Below, one piece after another: positions 35,075 through 46,369 of a stretch of DNA of 64,000 bases. The stretch comes from Pomphorhynchus laevis (lineage: Eukaryota > Acanthocephala > Palaeacanthocephala > Echinorhynchida > Pomphorhynchidae), in the NCBI GenBank assembly GCA_012934845.2, contig WNNJ02000274.1:62001-126000 (forward strand), read 5' to 3'. Position numbers and translations under genes: made by a program. Position 1 is the first letter of the stretch; each line of letters begins with the position of its first letter. A model generated the notes under the pieces. That model did not search any database. It was given only the letters and a program-made list of their open reading frames with translations, and was not told where the DNA came from.

Positions 35075-35445
35075 GTCTCTTATATCAAATCAGCTAACTG
35101 ATTCTACGTATTTAATATAATTATAAAATAAACAAAACATAATAATGCTAAATCAAAATTTAATAATAAAATAAGAAAATTAATAATTGTTTTTAGATTT
35201 TCTATAATTTAAATCAAGTTATAAAATAAAAAAATAGAAATTTGAAATAAAAGTCATTTTTATGAATTGAGTAATAAATAACAGACGTTGTATCAGAATA
35301 AGAATTAGAGGTCATCAGGAGGAACTGCTATGTTTTCAGGTTTCGGCCCCTAACTCCTCTACCCAACATAGCAGCGGGGCCAAATACATGCTAATGATGT
35401 ATTTCCTCTGAAATAACTATCTAGTATCTTATTCTAATACAAAGT
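35075..35445 (-). mobile_element. solo PLE-A 3' end
   Basis: Complement of 18053-18425, with GGCCCC/GGGGCC and the AAATACAT hairpin kept. It lies directly behind exon 10. Confidence 0.88.
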
Positions 35446-35534
35446 ATTTATTTAACAATAATAATTTTTTGTCGGCGAATGCTTTTTTTATTTTTAATAA
35501 TGATGTGGACCGACAATCTCGAGTTTCTTTAAAA

Positions 35535-35860
35535 TATACTTTGTATTAGAATATGATACACTAGATAATCAAATCAGCTAAATGAGTCTACGTATTTTAT
35601 ATAATTATAAAATCAACAAAACATAATAATGCTAAATCAAAATTTAATAATCTAATAATAAAATTGTCAATAATAACATGTCAATAATAACATGTCAGTA
35701 GAACAAATCAAATAAGCTAACTGAGTCTTCGTATTTTATATAATTATAAAATCAACAAAACATAATAATGCTAAATCAAAATTTAATAATTAAATAATTG
35801 TTATAAGATTTTTTATAATTTATATCAAGTTAAAATAAAAAATGAAATGATACAATTTGG
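35535..35860 (-). mobile_element. two short PLE-A terminal ends in tandem
   Basis: The terminal motif (AAATCAGCTAAATGAGTCTACG, and AATAAGCTAACTGAGTCTTCG) with 100-150 bp of AT-rich end appears at 35565-35690 and 35705-35850, same orientation. They are very short insertions or a tandem duplication. 35861-36155 is AT-rich with nothing else. Confidence 0.7.
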
Positions 35861-36159
35861 TCAATATTATTTATTTTAAAAGTACTTAAAAAATCAATAA
35901 TTTAACTATCTACACACAAATTAATTTGTATTTAGATAATTTAAATAATCCCAATTTTGATATCTATATAGAGCCTAATCAATTCCGAATATTTTCCAGT
36001 TATATGATCTTATAATTATATAAGATATCTAATATATTATTAGATATCTAATAATATCGAATAATGTTGCATGTGGGTAAAATAAATTGTATTTTGGCGA
36101 AGCATCTCCGAGAATTAAAACTCTTGAATTTTACTTAAATATTTCGACTATATATAGTT

Positions 36160-36700
36160 TCGTATGAGATTATGAAGATCGATTGAAATCGGGACTGGTA
36201 ATCCTGTTGTGGATGCTTTATTATCTATTGGATAGTTGCTAGGTTACACTAGGTGATTTTCGCATAGAAAACCAGCTACAGAATCCTTCCTTTATGATAT
36301 CCAATTCCATACACCCTGACTAATAACGGCACCATTGCCACAGCCGTTTTCGTTTCGCACGCCTTTTGTCACATGTTGGTAGCCCCGGGATCGCCAGAAG
36401 GCTGACTACCAACTCTTCTTTCGAAATTTGACTTATCCGAGATTCGAGCTGTCACTCTCCGTACTTGGCTTGCGCTCTTGACTGCTAGGCTACGAATCCA
36501 GGATTACCAGATTTCACACAGTATATGAAACCTTCCATCATGATCTCAAGAAACTGCATTGTCCAAGATGCTCTCTGGCATGCTTATCATAGGTTGTTTC
36601 GTATGGGATCTAAAAGATCGATTGAAATCGGGCTGATGATTTTTTTAAAGTATCTAGGTCATACAAGGTGACTTTCGCTTAAAACCAGCTACATAATGAA
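36160..36700 (-). mobile_element. tRNA-derived SINE-like unit between direct repeats
   Basis: On the complement, 36502-36436 resembles a tRNA: TAGCCTAGCAGTCAAGAGCG (A-box-like) and CAGCTCGAATCTCGG (B-box-like) at tRNA spacing. Downstream is a stem GTTGGTAG with CTACCAAC. The unit is flanked by ~110-bp direct repeats containing GATCGATTGAAATCGGG (36170-36285 and 36605-36700). Confidence 0.6.
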
Positions 36701-37250
36701 AGATGTCCCCATGGTTTTGCTATTTCTTATTTAATTTGTGATCTGTTTGACTGTTGAGCATTTTATCGGTCATTAATTGACTAATCCAGTAGTGTTCTAG
36801 TTTACATCGTTCGTTTGAATCTGATATATTGCCTAGAATTATAGTTGTTCAAAAATGTTTGTGTAGGGTATTGCCCACCGCACTTTACTACACTGTTAGT
36901 ATTGTATTTATTATTTGTAGACTCGGTTTTCTTGCCATTGAAACAGGGTTTTACAACCGCTTGTCGATTTGTTATTTGGTCATCAAGTGATCTGCTAGTC
37001 TCTATCACATACTGTGTACCGCAATATGTACAAATTGCTTGATAGATATTTTCAGTTTTTCATCAGTCATAGTTTCCACTAATGGGGTAATTTAGACTTG
37101 TAATGTAGCTTTGGATATTCCTGCCTTATTGTATTTCTTCGCAGCATGCACATCGAGGTGTTTTGCATTTACTTACTTCGTTGAATATAGTGTTGTTCTA
37201 TATTGCCTTAGTAGATTAGTCTGTTTATAAAGTTGTTGGGCTTCTTAAAA
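36700..37250 (-). mobile_element. PLE-C fragment: GIY-YIG C-terminal half
   Basis: Shares about 150 bp with 28460-28600 (CATTTTATCGGTCATTAATT onward) and encodes the ISDSNERCK-like end on the complement. Further out it holds LDDQITNRQAVVKPCFNG, with C and H/Q residues typical of the stretch before GIY-YIG. 37251-37915 beyond it has no clear identity. Confidence 0.55.
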
Positions 37251-37914
37251 TATATTTTTGGCTTTATCGTCTCGACAAATTCCTGAGGCACGGCTGTGTT
37301 GTATACGTTGTTTAGGTCTGTTGGTAGTTTCTTTAGAGCTGATTGGTAAGTTATTACGATTGGTGTTGGGATATCTGTTTCCCATGCTGTATTTTGACCT
37401 CATCGATTCTTTGCATCATCCTTGCTTTATTTATCTGTTGTCCCTGTAACAATTTGGAAATTGTCTTAATATAAATACTTACAATTAAAAAAACTAACAG
37501 AGCGAAAGGTTTTGAATAAATAATATCTAATTGTTTGCTTTGCCCTAGTGACGGGTTAAAACAAATTGTTAACTGATCTATAGTTGTATCTTATTAATAT
37601 GGATCTTTTCCAGTGGTCACATTAACCTATATAATCTAATTATTTGATATAATTATCTGATTATTTGAATTAATAGAAAAATTAATAGAAAAGATAATAA
37701 ATCTAACTTAACTGTGGATTCGTGCTACTAAATAAATCAAAAGGTTATCTATTCTTAAGTTTAATCAAGTTGTTTTGCATATTGTTTAATATAAATATTG
37801 TTTTAATAAATAAATATAATTCATTCAATAATTAATGTTTTATTCACTAATGTATAGATGAATGCTTGTTCATGTATGGAATTCGAAGTATTAAAATTAA
37901 GAACTTTATACAAT

Positions 37915-38265
37915 GTAAACTCGTGATGTAAACACAATGCAATATTAATAATATTATATTAATATGATCTTAATATAATAATATTATATTAATATGATCA
38001 GTTTATATTATATTAATATAAACTCGTGATGTAAACACAATGCAATATTAATAATATTTTATTAATATGATCTTAATATCATATAATATTATGATATTAA
38101 TATTATATTAATATTATATTAATATGATCCTGATTAATATAATATTATATTAATATATAATATTATATTATATATTAATATTATATTAATATATCATATT
38201 TATATATTAATATGACATTGTGATAATATTGTAAATATTATCACAATGTGTAAATCGGTAATATA
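37915..38265. repeat. AT-only repeat block with a ~115-bp duplication
   Basis: AACTCGTGATGTAAACACAATG followed by ATATTAATATT runs occurs twice (37918 and 38028), then a long stretch of TTAATATTATA units. 38266-38670 before exon 11 holds an open frame (38458-38670) that does not fit the splice phase of exons 10 and 11. Confidence 0.7.
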
Positions 38266-38670
38266 CAAATCAGCAACTAAATATTAATAAGGCAAAGAGA
38301 CAATTATTTATTTCACAATTTAGATCCAATATTCCTCTGGAACTTGGGAAAGCCATTATCAAGGATTATTCAATTTTATATTTCATCTCTCTGTGTTTTT
38401 ATTTTTATATGCAAAAATAATACAGAATTGAAATTTAAAATTGAATAACCTCTTTTAATGGTGTGTCCACGTGCCACCGAAATATTAGATCAAAATTGTG
38501 AAATAAATAATTATGTATCATCGCCTTATTTACAATCTAATGACAATTTGTGGCATCTACTAACAATAAATAGTGATGCTTTTCAGCTTAAGACGGTTTT
38601 ATTTGAACGAAATATAAATGTGAATTACTCAATCTATTATATTAAATTTCAACAATTTAATTTATATTAG

Positions 38671-38760
38671 ATTCAAACATGTGGCGCAGAGTTTATGCGA
38701 TCGTATAATTTTGAGATACTAACATTTGTCAGTGAGGTTGCATCATTTTCTCATTTGAAG
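38671..38760 (+). CDS. unc79: unc79 exon 11
   Basis: 30 codons, phase 0, acceptor TTATATTAG and donor GTAACG. The peptide TCGAEFMRSYNFEILTF ends SFSHLK, parallel to UNC79 GCGTAAMECVRQYINEVLDF and LTKLK. It joins directly to exon 10 across a 3.6-kb intron. Confidence 0.88.
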
Positions 38761-38812
38761 GTAACGTTTACATTATTAATTCAATTTCATTTGATTACCT
38801 TTTACATGTAAG

Positions 38813-38994
38813 GAATTTTCCAAAGAATATCCTGAGCATAATATGAATACCAGTCTAACCGAAGATGTTATCGGATGTCAGATTAAAGCAGGACTCTCCC
38901 AATATCTTGCTCTCGAATTTACTAGAGGGAGAGAAAGCAGATTGATATCAAGAATGTTACCATGGTTATATGATTCACCATCAAGCATTCAAGG
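38813..38994 (+). CDS. unc79: unc79 exon 12
   Basis: 60 codons plus two bases after a 52-nt intron. It contains LTEDVIG, KAGLSQYLALEFTRG and MLPWLYDSPSSIQ, matching UNC79 LHEDTFG, KVGLAQIAAMDISRG and YLPWLYHPPSAMQ. The donor is AAGG/GTAATG; the last two bases plus the first of exon 13 make a Gly codon. Confidence 0.95.
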
Positions 38995-39399
38995 GTAATG
39001 TTTGAAAAAATTGAAATTTTTATTCGTTATATAATATATTATATATACTTATATATACAATTTATATATTCTTAAATATTAACCATAATATTTTCATTTA
39101 AAATGAAGAATGTCGTGCTGTCTTGAAAACTTCATGTCGAGTCGATATAGATACGGAAATATCACGCTACCACTAATCACGGAAGCAGCATTGACGACCT
39201 TCCTTCGATCATGCTCTCCATTATGCATGCTCCATTTTATCCGCTGAACGGAAAAGAACAGAAAAGCATGGGCCTTTATTTATATTGACTTAAATAAAAT
39301 GTTTAAATTACTTATATAATAATTATATTTTTATATTTAATAATTAATTATTTTGTTAATAAATAATTTTTATTTCTTGAGAGAAGATAACAGAATCAG

Positions 39400-40945
39400 G
39401 ATTCCCGCAAATGGGCCCAAAATACAAATGCTTGAATTCAAAGTCATTAAACCCGCGGATCTACCGCCTGATACATTCGTTCATTAGTTCAGTTACCAAG
39501 GCACCACGAATTTGCTCGCACAAGTCTGATTCCAATACATTTTCTGAACTGCGCAACGCACTCAGAATATGCCTGCTTGTTGCTCCTAGAAGCTATCTTC
39601 GCTGCCCTTTTAATTACTTTGCTTGCATTAGCTCCGACCCCTCCTAATGCTGACATAATGAGCGGCAGAAATATTGCTCGTTCAATCTTTGTTACTCGTT
39701 CCGAGTACTTTGAGATCTTCCTCAGTGCATGGTATCCAAACGCAGCATCAACGGACCTCAGTGCATACGACCTTGCAAATGGGTTAAATATCGATACGTC
39801 CATCAAGAACCGCTCAGTCTGTATGCCGAAAAGACCGTGGCAACTTATGTCAAATCTCGCGTTTATATCCCTCGATGTAGCCTGACACGAAAATACAATG
39901 TTTGAGTCCACCGATGTCAGCGTAGGCTCAATTTCTGGTTTCGTAGTTACATCAGCTAGAATTCTTGCAACTATGTCTCTCACCACATTGTGTCGGATAA
40001 TCGTTTTACCACTCGTCTTGCACGATAGAGTGTGCTGAACAGAGTTCAAGTCGCCACATTTACATTTCTCAGGCGCTTGCAATAATGCTGTGTTATATCT
40101 TGTCGCAATGCCGTCGCAAAATTGTCTGTTACTCAAGCGAAAATCGTAATACTCAGACGGTAGAATGTTGAGCCAACTTGAAGCACTCTTCACCGTAAGA
40201 AAATAAAGCGTATGAGACAGCTTGACCTAAAGAGAGTCGAAAGACTCTCTTTAAGTCGAGCTGTCTCATACGCTTAATTTTCTACGACGCAGTCTGCCAA
40301 CGAGTCGCAAGTGAGTCCGAATCCTCAGACGAGTCAAGAGCCTGGCAATTATAGCAGAGTATTGCCACTCTTTTACCGAGTTTACACACAGGGTTCGCAA
40401 TTCCCAAACCTCCAAACCGCAATGGGAGACTTAAAATTCTATACATAAGATCGGACGGTTGCTCGACGATTAACTTATCAACCATTTTCTTTCTTATTGC
40501 TCTCTTAAGAAGGGCAAACCATTCGGGATCAAACAGGCATGCCCGTTGTATGTCTCCATTTATGCTGTACGCAGTTCGTAAGCAACCAGTAAGACATTTG
40601 CATAGACATTGCAGCTACCTCGCTCAACCGCTCTTTCAGAGCTATCAATTTTTGAATCATTAGCTTAATCTGTTCCTCCTCATATGCTTGAAAACCGATT
40701 GGGCACCCAAGTATAATTAGTCCGTCAGTGTGAATCGAGATACCATGCGATTCGAAAGGCTGGCACTTTTCTATCTCGGCCGAGCCCGCTTAAACTTTAC
40801 ATTTCGTCGAGTTTACGTGAAACCCATACATTTGTCTAATACTTTTCATGGATTCAAAGAATTTAACAGATCGTCTGGCGTTCCCACGCACGTAACATCG
40901 TCTGCATACCATAGTTGCTGTATTAAATTTAATTTAATAATTAAA
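39400..40945 (-). mobile_element. R-type element i: end of RT, CCHC and nuclease-like domain
   Basis: Read on the complement. The catalytic block LWYADDVTCVGTP is near 40900, then a broken thumb region, and IVEQPSDLMYRILSLPLRFG at 40480-40400. ORF 40193-39489 encodes SASSWLNILPSEYYDFRLSN, CKCGDLNSVQHTLSCKTSG (CCHC), RHNVVRDIVARIL, NARFDISCHGLFG, RFLMDVSIFNPFARSY and the KISKYSERVTKIER helix. Over 230 residues are open, so the domain is well kept. The 3' end is near 39402, where CCCGCAAATGGGCCC occurs, a phrase repeated at 51592 and 63525. Confidence 0.85.
40198..40283. repeat. 86-nt near-perfect palindrome inside R-type element i
   Basis: 41-nt arms (AGAAAATAAAGCGTATGAGA onward) with three mismatches around a GAAA loop. 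It separates two parts of the coding region, and is either a tiny foldback insertion or a snap-back duplication of element sequence. Confidence 0.85.
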
Positions 40946-41214
40946 TAAAAAAATTATTAAATAAATTATTTATATTATTTTTGTGTACTCTAAATGTAAT
41001 TAAAGTTATATAAACCAAAATTCACATCGTTTGTATAATTTAAATTGTTTTCAGAGCCATGAAGATATAATTTTATCATAAATTTATATATTTTAGAGAC
41101 TACTGTCTCTGTTCTAATGCATAGGAACAAGATCCTTACAAATCAAAATAATTATCTTAAAAATAGTAAATAAATTAGTTCAAAGATTGTGCCCATTTAT
41201 TTTATGATTTTACA

Positions 41215-41345
41215 GTAGTCACTGAAATATAGATGTTTTATGATCATATACAACAGTACAAAATTTTGCAGCAAACTACTTTTTTTGTAAAGATTTAGTT
41301 CATATGTCTGATGATGGTGACTGTAGTCATCGAAATATAGCCATC
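41215..41345 (+). mobile_element. Penelope-like tail with hammerhead-like core
   Basis: CTGATGA at 41308-41314, then stem GGTGAC (41316-41321)/GTCATC (41326-41331) with loop TGTA, then GAAATATAG. Box, stem II and GAAA occur in hammerhead order with one extra U before the stem. A degenerate partner (CAGTAGTCACTGAAATATAG) is at 41213. No ORF is attached. 41346-42079 has no other recognised element besides exon 13. Confidence 0.5.
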
Positions 41346-41508
41346 TGGTCTAGAAAAAAGCATATAAATTATTCCCAAGAATATAGTACGTATTTAAAAA
41401 TGATCGGTGTTTTAAATGAAAATATGTAAAATATGTTTTTAAACATTTTTCTATCAATTTAATATTGGCTGAAAGAAATTATACTGTTAACGCTACTATT
41501 TCTTTTAG

Positions 41509-41749
41509 CCCTGAAGAGTTCGCTGCCTGTAGTAACCATTTGAGATTACTAAATTGGCTATTGATAGGATCTCTGACGCATTCTGCTATAAGTAAAAATA
41601 AGCAAAAAATAATCAGCCAGCCCGTTCCTATTGATGCTAGTAATTCCATTTGTGATTTAATTGTTTACTTCATGACCGAATTTGCTGATCAAGGAATGGA
41701 CTCATCTTTGCATATTTCATCACTCTGTCATTCTGTCATACTCTGTCAG
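41509..41749 (+). CDS. unc79: unc79 exon 13
   Basis: 80 codons after one shared base. It contains PEEFAACSNHLRLLNWLLIG and SLTHSA, then PVPIDA, nearly the UNC79 consensus (PKEFIECVSHIRLLSWLLLG, SLTHNA, PIPLDA). Acceptor TTCTTTTAG, donor CAG/GTATTA, phase 0 exit. The conservation is among the strongest in the window. Confidence 0.96.
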
Positions 41750-42079
41750 GTATTAAAACCTATCACTATTGTATTTTAACAATAATATGCAAACCATAAT
41801 TGATCAGATCCACTTTTTATATTCAAGGCAATGTGTAATGTATAGAATATTTTTCTAATTTAAAACAATACTATAAATTACTATTTTTTTTGCTTTGCAA
41901 AGTATATAAGTGATTGCAATAGTAATCTCAATTTCCAGATCGTAGAAATCTCAATTTCCAGATCGTAAAAATTTAAAATTACGATCGGCCTGATCCGCTC
42001 TTCGATGTTTGGTTTTCTTCTTGTATTGTTTTGAGTTCTGCTTACATCTCTACAATTATGGCTTCTACATTCAACGATA

Positions 42080-42200
42080 GCTTATGCCCTTGCAAAAAAT
42101 ATTTTTTGTAAAGCATGTAAATGCTTGAAATTAGGCAAGTCTCGTTTGAATTGTTCCCCGGGAAGCAAGTTATATAATAGAGATCAATGAAATTCAGGTA
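42080..42200 (+). mobile_element. R-type Cys-rich N-terminal scrap
   Basis: Encodes LCPCKKYF, then CKACKCLKLGKSRLNCS, the same Cys pattern as at 6170-6260. Truncated on both sides. Confidence 0.6.
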
Positions 42201-42288
42201 GTTCAACGATTCTCATGAATTATATCTTTAATTATATTGATGTTATTAAATTTATAAATAAGAATGAATTTCAACAAACATATTTTTT

Positions 42289-42853
42289 AATTAACAGGAA
42301 CAGAAAGTATAAACCTGCATGCTCTTTTACAAACTTCATCTGGAAGCCTAACACGGAATGCGTCTAGCACAGACGCCTAGCCCCAATGAGTCGTTTTGAT
42401 CTTAGTATACTCATCACTACAGGGTGGTCAAATAAATTTCTCAAAATCTATGATATATTATTACCTCCTACAGAGTGGTCTAAATGTTCACCTAAACGAG
42501 CTGTTTTTACATTTCAGTAAGTTCGATCTATCACATCACTCAGTAGTTTGCAATTCATATAACCACTATATGTGGAGTGACGAATCTTGGCATCTGCGCT
42601 AGGGCTTTGCTGGTGCTTTGTAGCTAGAGAGCTTTTGCTCGTGCGTTGTTCTTCAGCTGTATACAATAATTATTAAATAATTTTAATTATTCAACGATTT
42701 AGAAATTTAGACCAACCTGTAGTGATTAGTAGACTAAGGTCGAAACGCCCCATTGTAGGGCAAGGCGTCTGTGGTAGGCGCATTCCGGGTTTAACTTCTT
42801 GACGAATGTTGTAAAAAAGCCTGCAGGTTTATACGTTTCTAATCGTGTTAATT
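42289..42853. mobile_element. foldback DNA transposon, ~140-bp inverted ends
   Basis: The left end (AATTAACA, then GTATAAACCTGCATGC and ACAGACGCCTAGCCCC) is repeated inverted at 42715-42853. The interior (about 290 bp) has no coding capacity and carries TATAACCACTATATGTGG. A partial relative is at 1766-2203. It is a non-autonomous DNA element of unassigned superfamily. Confidence 0.8.
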
Positions 42854-43499
42854 AAAACAGCTGTATGAAATTATTTCTTATTAGTATAACGTCGCAAGTA
42901 GTTTTCAATTTAACCTCTGACAGCAATTTACTAAACACACACTCCTCCACCAGTAATATAATTTTAAAAATATTTAATGATTTTAATATAAAAAATTATT
43001 TGAATATCCGATTTTAAAAGTAAAAATAGTCTATTTTTACTAGTGTCTTTTAGCATTAGCATTAAATATAGTTTGTTTTGCTCTATTGGTATTTCACTGT
43101 TAATTAAAAATGCAAAGTATTAGAAATAGCGTAATCTGTTTCTGGTGATTCACGACTTGCATTAATTATATTTACAACGTATTTTAACTAATTCCAACAG
43201 ATTCATTAATCGGATATCTGAGTCAAACTGAGATCCGATTAGAGCAAATTATGCAATTATAAGATAATCGTAATTCACCCAATCATGAATTATAGTAATC
43301 AATTACTAATCGATTTAACATGTCAGCTGTAGCGACAATGCGAATTAAAAATATTATATTTTGTAGTTGAAAATTTGTGTAACGTTTTCATTTTTATTTT
43401 TGTAATAACTAAACTCAAACACGTTATGCATATTTGATGCATATTCTAATTAAGAATTAATAATCTGATTAAACCACATGTAATGTCTATTCCCACAAA

Positions 43500-44900
43500 A
43501 GTGCTCAATAGTACTGGTTTCTTAGACAAATTGAGAGCCTTAGATTTAAATAATAGTACAAGAGTAATTTTCACCTTAGAGTAAAATCACTATTTACTAA
43601 CGTATCGGTAAATGACGTAGTCGACTTCGCTTTGTCTAAACTTGGCGCCATTGGACCAATGCTGAACATGTTGTTAAAACTAGAAGGTTATTTCACTTAG
43701 CATGTACTACTAATTTTTCATTCGATGGAATGATTTATAATCAACTATTTGGGTAGCAATGGGATCACCGATAGGTCCTGTCTTGGCGGACTTGTATATG
43801 CAAAAACTAGAGGTAGAAGCTATTAGTCGCTGTAGTACTCGCCCTTTCGCGTTTTACCGTTATATAGATGATATTTTCGTAATTTGACCCGGTAGTCAAG
43901 ATAAAGTAGATGATTTCATTAATCTTTAATTATTTGAATCTTCGTATAGAGGTTACAATTAGCTGGCCCCTTAATGAATTTCTACCGTTCTTAGATTATG
44001 AGGTTCCAACTAATGACATTACTATTACCAAGGTTTATAGAAAAGAAAATGAAACTAGTTTATATATTCGTTGGGATAGCAATCATTCGAACTCTAAAAA
44101 ACTAGGTGTTTTCCATAGCTTCTGCCTACGAGCCTTTCGAATTTGTAGTCTTGAAGTAGATCTCCACACGTAATTAGTTGTTAGCTTGTAATTAGCTTGT
44201 CATCATATTTACTGCTCTTGGTTACCCAGCTGTTAATTTAGACAAAATTATAAACATGACAAAGGAACGTTTTAACAACTCAACGTCATTTGTCTTAATT
44301 GGTCCTAAACCATTGAGGCATTGGTTATCTATTTCATCATTAAGCAACTTAAGTCAAGACATTATAGTTAAAATAAAAAGATATATTAAACAATCTGGTT
44401 TGCCGCTATAAAAGTTTCGTTGTATGAGAAATTTTTGCTTAGTGTCAGCCGTTACAAAGCCAAAAAGATCGTTGCTTGATAAGACGGGTGTCGTCTATAG
44501 GATAGGTTGTAATGATTGTCCCAATACGTATGTTGGGCAAACAGGACGAACTCTCAGAACGAGATTAGCTGAGCACATAATGACGCTCACAACATCAGCT
44601 CATTCTGCATTAGCTGATTATACATTGGAGACAAAACATGAAATAGATTTCGATAAAGCTCAGATTTTATGTATAGAACCTAATCTAAATCGTCGACTGA
44701 TTTTAAAGGTTGTGGCAATAAAAATATTAGATCCAGATTTGAGCATACAGAATGATTTCCTGTTACATACACTATAATAATGTTGCTTTGTAATATTTTG
44801 TTGTTTCAGATTATTCTTCATGAAAATGTTCTCGGCTAGGGATCGAAATATTGAAGAAATGCTAAATTTATTTTTTGACGCGAAAGGCTTTTCGATTAAA
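43500..44900 (+). mobile_element. PLE-D: canonical Penelope-like RT with C-terminal GIY-YIG
   Basis: RT segments KSLFTNVSVNDVVDFAL (43585), AMGSPIGPVLADLYMQKLEV (43755) and FYRYIDDIFVI (43850) are followed by the linker and a GIY-YIG nuclease at 44480-44720: GVVYRIGCNDCPNTYVGQTG, RTRLAEH, then EPNLNRRLILKVVAI. The GVVY and TYVG pair, the following Arg and the distal Glu are the catalytic signature. The order RT then EN is the canonical one, unlike PLE-A. The coding region is not intact. Confidence 0.88.
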
Positions 44901-45190
44901 TTATAATACTTTTATTTTAATTTTTAATTGTCCAACAACGCTCAAAATATTGAGTTTCATAATCAGCCTGTAAATAAACGTAAACAAATAGTTATTTGCA
45001 TTATGTTAATTGTTGATAAAGTATTGATGAATTTATCTGCTGAAATGGATGAGTAGAAAATATTTTTGATCATGTTGCTTTGTAATATTGTGTTATTTCA
45101 AATTATTCTTCTTGAAAATGTTCTCGTCTCGGGATCGAAATATTGAAGAAATGTTAAATTTATTTTTTGCTGGGAAAGGCTTTTCGATTT
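44790..45190 (+). repeat. duplicated PLE-D tail (pLTR-like)
   Basis: About 110 bp (GTTGCTTTGTAATATTTTG, GGATCGAAATATTGAAGAAATG, TTTATTTTTTG) occurs at 44780-44900 and again at 45065-45185 in direct orientation. Penelope-like elements are known for such partially duplicated ends. 45191-45700 is AT-rich intron without other features. Confidence 0.75.
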
Positions 45191-45700
45191 TATATGGAAT
45201 ATGTACCATAGCGTGTCTCATTCAGATTCAACTTATTCTAATGAAGAGTATGAAATACAACAAAAAAATAAAATTTAAAATGATTTATATTTAAAATATT
45301 TAAATATAAAAATATCATTTTTAAAAATTAAAAACCGAATCCTTTTTGCATCTGTTTTTACAATGTCAAATTTTAATTTTAAATTGGTACATATTTCATC
45401 CCATCTCGCTGATAATTATTAACATCATTAGGTAAATACAAAGTACACAATAATATTAACTAATTTAAAACTTAATCAAACGATATTGGACAAACTCAAG
45501 CATTACAACAACAGAGAAAGAAATTTCTAAATTTATAAAATGCAGAAAATAAATAAAAATATGTAGAATGAAATAAGCAATGTAAACAAAGCATTTTTAC
45601 TGTTGATAATTTAAGTTTAGCTGAAATCAAGGTTCTTAAATTTTATTATCTAATGTTTAAATACATAAATCTGTTTATCTGTCTTTTTTAATTAATCAAG

Positions 45701-45817
45701 CTATGGACAATGTATTGTGAACAGTATATCAAATCAGAAACTGTACTCGTTCAATTAATGGAATTTTGGACTCGAATAACACCAGCAATTCTTCAATTAA
45801 TTGCTAGTACCAAAGAT
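45701..45817 (+). CDS. unc79: unc79 exon 14
   Basis: 39 codons, phase 0. It starts LWTMYCEQ and contains EFWTRITPAILQLI, matching UNC79 LWTVYCEQ and EFWSRVTPSILQLM. The donor GAT/GTACGT joins directly to exon 15 across a 6.2-kb intron holding an RTE element and a Penelope-like fragment. Confidence 0.95.
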
Positions 45818-46369
45818 GTACGTAATATTTTTTACATCAACAATGTCTGGTCAATTTCGTTAATTTTCTTTATATACTAACTTACCAAAAGATAATTAAT
45901 ACAGAAATAAAATTATGGTTATTTTTTATACTACAAATAATGTACCAAAATAAAATGCTGGACTTATATAAAAGCTTTTAATTCTAGCAGAAGTTAGTGG
46001 CGCAATTAATTTATGACTTTTGCCACAGTGAACAAATTGACATTTGATCGATAATTAAAAATTAATTATTTGAATAATTAAGAATTAATAATAATTAGTA
46101 TAATAATATCATCTATTACATGACTACGTACAAAAATAAGTTTCTTATTTGCAAGGATGTGTTCAGCCCGTCCGAGAAATCATCGAACAAGTAGCCGAGA
46201 TATTGAACAGTACACTTGCTCAATAATTCGAAATGGATTGTAATTTTGAAAATATTATTTAAAGTTCTAATTAAGGACCATTTGCGGGAACCTATTTCAA
46301 TGTAATATAAAAATTATAAATTTATAAAAAAAACAAAAATAATATCAGTATGATAATCATATTGATAAT

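Noticed and set aside
38458-38670. 70-codon open frame before exon 11
   Set aside because: Exons 10 and 11 join directly in phase 0 and match the UNC79 order; this frame ends exactly at the exon 11 acceptor region and shows no similarity.
46155-46226. Peptide VQPVREIIEQVAEILNSTLA with stop, considered as an alternative last exon
   Set aside because: The phase does not fit exon 14, and exon 15 at 52010 gives the conserved continuation. An alternative 3' end cannot be fully excluded.
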